Assembly (NCBI GenBank): GCA_938020505.1
Contig: CALIHR010000003.1
Coordinates: forward strand, 1-45,019
Length of the DNA stretch: 45,019 bases
Source of the DNA: an uncultured Actinobaculum sp.
Lineage (GTDB): Bacteria > Actinomycetota > Actinomycetes > Actinomycetales > Actinomycetaceae
Direction of reading: 5' to 3'
A model generated the notes under the pieces. It was not told the origin of the DNA and searched no databases. It saw nothing but the letters and a program-made list of their open reading frames with translations. The translations under genes were made by a program, and so were the position numbers. This document shows positions 42,698-45,019 of this stretch, in pieces; the first letter of the stretch is position 1, and each line of letters opens with the position of its first letter.

Positions 42698-43330
42698 ATG
42701 AGCGTCCTGCGGATTCCGGCGGACGGCGAGCGGAAGTCGCCGATTCGGCGCGGGAAAGGCACTCGGCGGCTGCATGCGGTCGGTCCGGATGCTCGGTGCG
42801 ACGGCCGCGGCGTGCGCGACAATCGCATCGATCGAGCCTTGCGCGACCGCCGACGGACGAAGCTGGAGTTGCCGGGGCGGCGCCTTCGGGCGGTTCCCAC
42901 GGCGGCAACGCCTGACGAGGGAAGGGCCGACAAGAGGAAGGCGCAGTCCGCCGGCCGTCTCGTCCAGCTTCGTGACGGACGCAGTCCCGGCGTCGCGCGG
43001 CGCCCGAGACGGGCGATCCCGAAGACGACGCCGGCAGTCGGCGAGTCCGGCGCTTCCAAGGCGCTTGGCGTGCGAGCGCTTAGAGCCGCCTTCGCCGCTC
43101 TCGCCTGCACTGCCATGATCGTCATGGGCCTTGTCGTGGGAAGCCTTTTGCTTCCCTCCGAGCGGCAAACGGTTGTCGTCCAATCGGGGGACACACTGTG
43201 GACGATCGCCGCCCGAATCGACGGCGCTCCCAGCACGCCGAGGGCGGTCACAGACATTGCACAGTTGAATTCTCTGGGTTCGAGCGATGTGAAACCCGGA
43301 CAGAAGCTCATGTTGCCGCAATACCGATGA
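42698..43330 (+). CDS. SOS-controlled LysM membrane protein (ChiZ/DivS-type position)
   Basis: A 210-residue protein with an Arg-rich cytoplasmic N-terminus (1-125), one membrane helix at about 131-152 and a C-terminal LysM domain at 158-208 (VVVQSGDTLWTIAARI to VKPGQKLMLPQ). It would be anchored with LysM outside, on peptidoglycan. Its divergence from lexA and a LexA box at its start match the position of Rv2719c (ChiZ) in M. tuberculosis and DivS in Corynebacterium, SOS-induced proteins that block division. Division inhibition here is inferred from context. ATG 42698 has GAGGTG 5 bases upstream. nrdR follows. Confidence 0.85.
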   Translation: MSVLRIPADGERKSPIRRGKGTRRLHAVGPDARCDGRGVRDNRIDRALRDRRRTKLELPGRRLRAVPTAATPDEGRADKRKAQSAGRLVQLRDGRSPGVARRPRRAIPKTTPAVGESGASKALGVRALRAAFAALACTAMIVMGLVVGSLLLPSERQTVVVQSGDTLWTIAARIDGAPSTPRAVTDIAQLNSLGSSDVKPGQKLMLPQYR

Positions 43331-43331
43331 G

Positions 43332-43371
43332 CTGGTCCCCGGACCAGGAGAGGGGAAGCCCCGGTCCGGGG
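43332..43371 (+). terminator. Two mutually exclusive hairpins right after the LysM gene
   Basis: CTGGTCC/GGACCAG (43332-43338 with 43341-43347) forms a tight hairpin. Alternatively CCCCGGACC (43337-43345) pairs with GGTCCGGGG (43363-43371). The two pairings exclude each other. No T-tract follows. It could be a terminator, or it could control read-through into nrdR. Confidence 0.4.
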
Positions 43372-43448
43372 GCTGTCGATGGACCGAATTGGCGGCGATT
43401 CGGCACAAATGTTTGCCGCACCGAGGCGTGCGCGATTAATGTTGAAGA

Positions 43449-43910
43449 ATGCGCTGCCCTTTCTGCCGACATCCCGAGTCTCGCGTGATCGACTCGCGCG
43501 CCAGCGATGACGGTCAGGCCATCAGGCGGCGTCGTCAGTGCCCTCAATGCAATCGGCGATTCACGACGATCGAAACGGCGAGCCTTCAGGTGATCAAACG
43601 GTCGGGCGCCTACGAGCCCTTCTCCAGGGAGAAGATCATAAGCGGGGTGGGAAAGGCCTGTCAGGGCCGTCCCGTAAGCGAAGACGACCTGGCGAGGCTC
43701 GCCCAACTGGTCGAGGAGCGAATCCGCGCCAACGGGGCTTCGCAGATAGAGGCGCACGAGATCGGCTTGACGATCCTCGAGCCGCTGCGCGAACTCGATA
43801 CGATCGCCTACCTGCGTTTTGCGTCAGTCTATTCGAACTACGATTCGTTGGACGACTTTGAGAATGCAATCCGCCAGCTGCGCGAGAATCCGCCGGAGTC
43901 CCTTAAATGA
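43449..43910 (+). CDS. nrdR: Transcriptional repressor NrdR
   Basis: NrdR senses ATP/dATP and represses ribonucleotide reductase genes. The zinc ribbon is CPFC...CPQCNRRFTT with RRRRQ between, followed by the ATP-cone domain (VIKRSGAYEPFSREKIISGV to the YLRFASVY motif). The 153-residue length is standard. An AT-rich GATTAAT lies 8 bases before the ATG and could be a leaderless -10. Its stop overlaps the next ATG by 4 bases (ATGA). It follows lexA and the LysM gene as in mycobacteria. Confidence 0.97.
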   Translation: MRCPFCRHPESRVIDSRASDDGQAIRRRRQCPQCNRRFTTIETASLQVIKRSGAYEPFSREKIISGVGKACQGRPVSEDDLARLAQLVEERIRANGASQIEAHEIGLTILEPLRELDTIAYLRFASVYSNYDSLDDFENAIRQLRENPPESLK

Positions 43911-44929
43911 AGCCGCGTTTCCCCAAGCCGCTCGCCCCCGGCGACACGGTGGCCGTCACGTCGCCGTCGGGCGGTGTGCCTCCCGCCCTGAAGCCCAGGT
44001 TGGAGTTTGCCGTGGAAACCGTGCGCTCCCGGGGATTCGAGGTCCACGTCGGCGAGTGCATGGACGGGAGCAGGGCGACGTCCGCGCCCGCTCGGGAGCG
44101 CGCGCGGGAACTGCAGGATTTCCTTCTCGATCCCGAGATTCGCGCCGTCATTCCGCCGTGGGGCGGCGAGCTGGCCATTGATCTCATACCCTGTCTCGAT
44201 TGGCAGGCGATAGCTGAGGCCGATCCGACCTGGGTTATCGGCTACTCGGACATCTCGACCCTTCTTCTTCCGCTTACCCTGAACGCGGGCATCGCCACCG
44301 TGCACGGAAACAACCTCCTCGACACGCCGTTCTCCGTGCCTGAAGGCCTCGTCGGATGGATGGACGTCGTTTCGCTTCCCCGGGGAGCCTCCTTCACCCA
44401 GGACGCTCCCGACAAGTACCGGGACGGTTATGTTCTTTACGAGACGTTTCCCGAGGTCGCGGAGTTCGAGCTTACGGAGGAAGCCTATTGGGTGCGGCTC
44501 GACGGCGCAGGGGACGTGCGCGTGCAGGGCAGGCTCATCGGCGGATGCGTCGAGACCCTTGGAAATCTCGCGGGAACGCCCTTTGGCATGACGTCTGAAC
44601 TCACCCGCTCCACCGGGGATCCGCTCATCGTATACGTCGAGGCGGCCAACGCGGACGCTTACGAGGTGTGCAGAACGCTCCATGGGATGCGCCTGGCGGG
44701 TTTCTTCGACTCGGCCGCCGCCGTCCTCGTAGGACGCACGAGTGCCCCGGATTGCGCCGACATGAACCAGTACGACGCCGTGATCGACGCGCTGGGCGGG
44801 TTGGGCGTGCCGATCATCGCCGACGTCGAATGCGGCCACGTCGCCCCATTCATGCCCCTCGTCAACGGCGCGATGGCCGAGGTCGTCGCCACGGAGACCC
44901 AGTCACAGATTCGGCAAACCCTGGCGTAA
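43907..44929 (+). CDS. S66 family LD-carboxypeptidase (MccF-like)
   Basis: The 340-residue product belongs to peptidase family S66, which includes LD-carboxypeptidases that recycle murein tetrapeptides and MccF-type enzymes. Seen are the N-terminal LAPGDTVAVTSPSGG, the nucleophile Ser in VIGYSDIS, GRLIGGCVETL, and the C-terminal ADVECGHVAPFMPLV with the candidate His. No signal peptide, so it is cytoplasmic. ATG 43907 overlaps the nrdR stop, so it is probably in the same transcript. Whether the substrate is murein or a peptide antibiotic cannot be told. Confidence 0.9.
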   Translation: MKPRFPKPLAPGDTVAVTSPSGGVPPALKPRLEFAVETVRSRGFEVHVGECMDGSRATSAPARERARELQDFLLDPEIRAVIPPWGGELAIDLIPCLDWQAIAEADPTWVIGYSDISTLLLPLTLNAGIATVHGNNLLDTPFSVPEGLVGWMDVVSLPRGASFTQDAPDKYRDGYVLYETFPEVAEFELTEEAYWVRLDGAGDVRVQGRLIGGCVETLGNLAGTPFGMTSELTRSTGDPLIVYVEAANADAYEVCRTLHGMRLAGFFDSAAAVLVGRTSAPDCADMNQYDAVIDALGGLGVPIIADVECGHVAPFMPLVNGAMAEVVATETQSQIRQTLA

Positions 44930-45017
44930 GGCTCCGAGCCGCTTCTCCGAGCCGCCCCAGGGCTGGGGCGATCGCGACGACGTCGTCGCCCGAAAGCAGC
45001 TTGATGAGCTCGGGTGC
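44862..45017 (-). CDS. Possible 3' end of a - strand gene cut by the window edge
   Basis: On the - strand the frame from 45017 reads A-P-E-L-I-K-L-L-S-G-D-D-V-V-A-I-A and on, with coding-like high GC at third positions up to about 44935, then runs to a TGA at 44862 inside the S66 gene. The end overlaps a secure gene by 68 bases, so the true coding part may be shorter or absent. The other edge frames are not better supported. Confidence 0.25.
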   Translation of the reverse strand, partial: APELIKLLSGDDVVAIAPALGRLGEAARSLTPGFAESVTGSPWRRPRPSRR

Positions 45018-45019
45018 GG

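Overview
The window is high-GC chromosomal DNA from an actinobacterium, most likely in or near the Actinomycetaceae. This rests on gene content and order: infB-rbfA-truB-ribF-rpsO-pnp-M16 peptidase, then dapB, dapA-rnj-ftsK-pgsA-cinA-clgR-DUF3046-recA-recX-miaB-miaA-dapF, then hflX, lexA divergent from a LysM gene, and nrdR. The same backbone is known from Mycobacterium tuberculosis (the gpsI/pepR/dapB and Rv2753c to Rv2718c regions). Many genes also have a -10-like hexamer 6-8 bases before an ATG or GTG and no Shine-Dalgarno, the layout of leaderless actinobacterial transcripts.

Layout. 1-9642: translation and RNA metabolism on the + strand (infB truncated by the window edge, rbfA, truB, a small Cys/Gly-rich protein, ribF, rpsO, pnp, an M16 peptidase). 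9643-18705: an accessory block on the - strand wrapped around dapB. It holds three paralogous two-gene modules, each a secretion-target-like helical protein followed by a large alpha/beta hydrolase (DUF1023 type) with a WXG100-like N-terminus. 18938-33404: + strand housekeeping genes for lysine/cell wall (dapA, dapF), RNA decay (rnj), chromosome segregation (ftsK), phospholipid (pgsA), SOS repair (recA, recX) and tRNA modification (miaB, miaA), interrupted by a - strand CapA-like secreted phosphatase. 33405-35812: a lower-GC cassette with an unrecognised helical protein and a small membrane protein behind an operator-like palindrome. 35955-44929: an RsmC-like methyltransferase, hflX, a DinG-type helicase, L-lactate dehydrogenase, lexA, a LexA-box-controlled LysM membrane protein, nrdR and an S66 carboxypeptidase.

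Most interesting system. The three modules look like candidate type VII secretion (ESX-like) cargo. Each hydrolase has W-x-G at residues 44-48 and a conserved Ser/Asp/His set. Two of the three partners carry Y-x-x-x-D at exactly residues 83-87. In the third module the aligned Tyr is Val, the partner has gained a long Ala/Gly-rich repeat tail, and the hydrolase has gained a glycine-zipper hydrophobic segment, so this copy appears to have diverged. No ESX machinery and no obvious immunity gene lies in the window.

Other points: three LexA-box-like sites between lexA and the LysM gene and one at the recA promoter; a terminator-like hairpin inside the recA 5' leader; and short tandem duplications in many intergenic regions, including arrays at both convergent junctions of the hydrolase block. 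All functional calls come from reading the sequence and from family knowledge; no database search was run.
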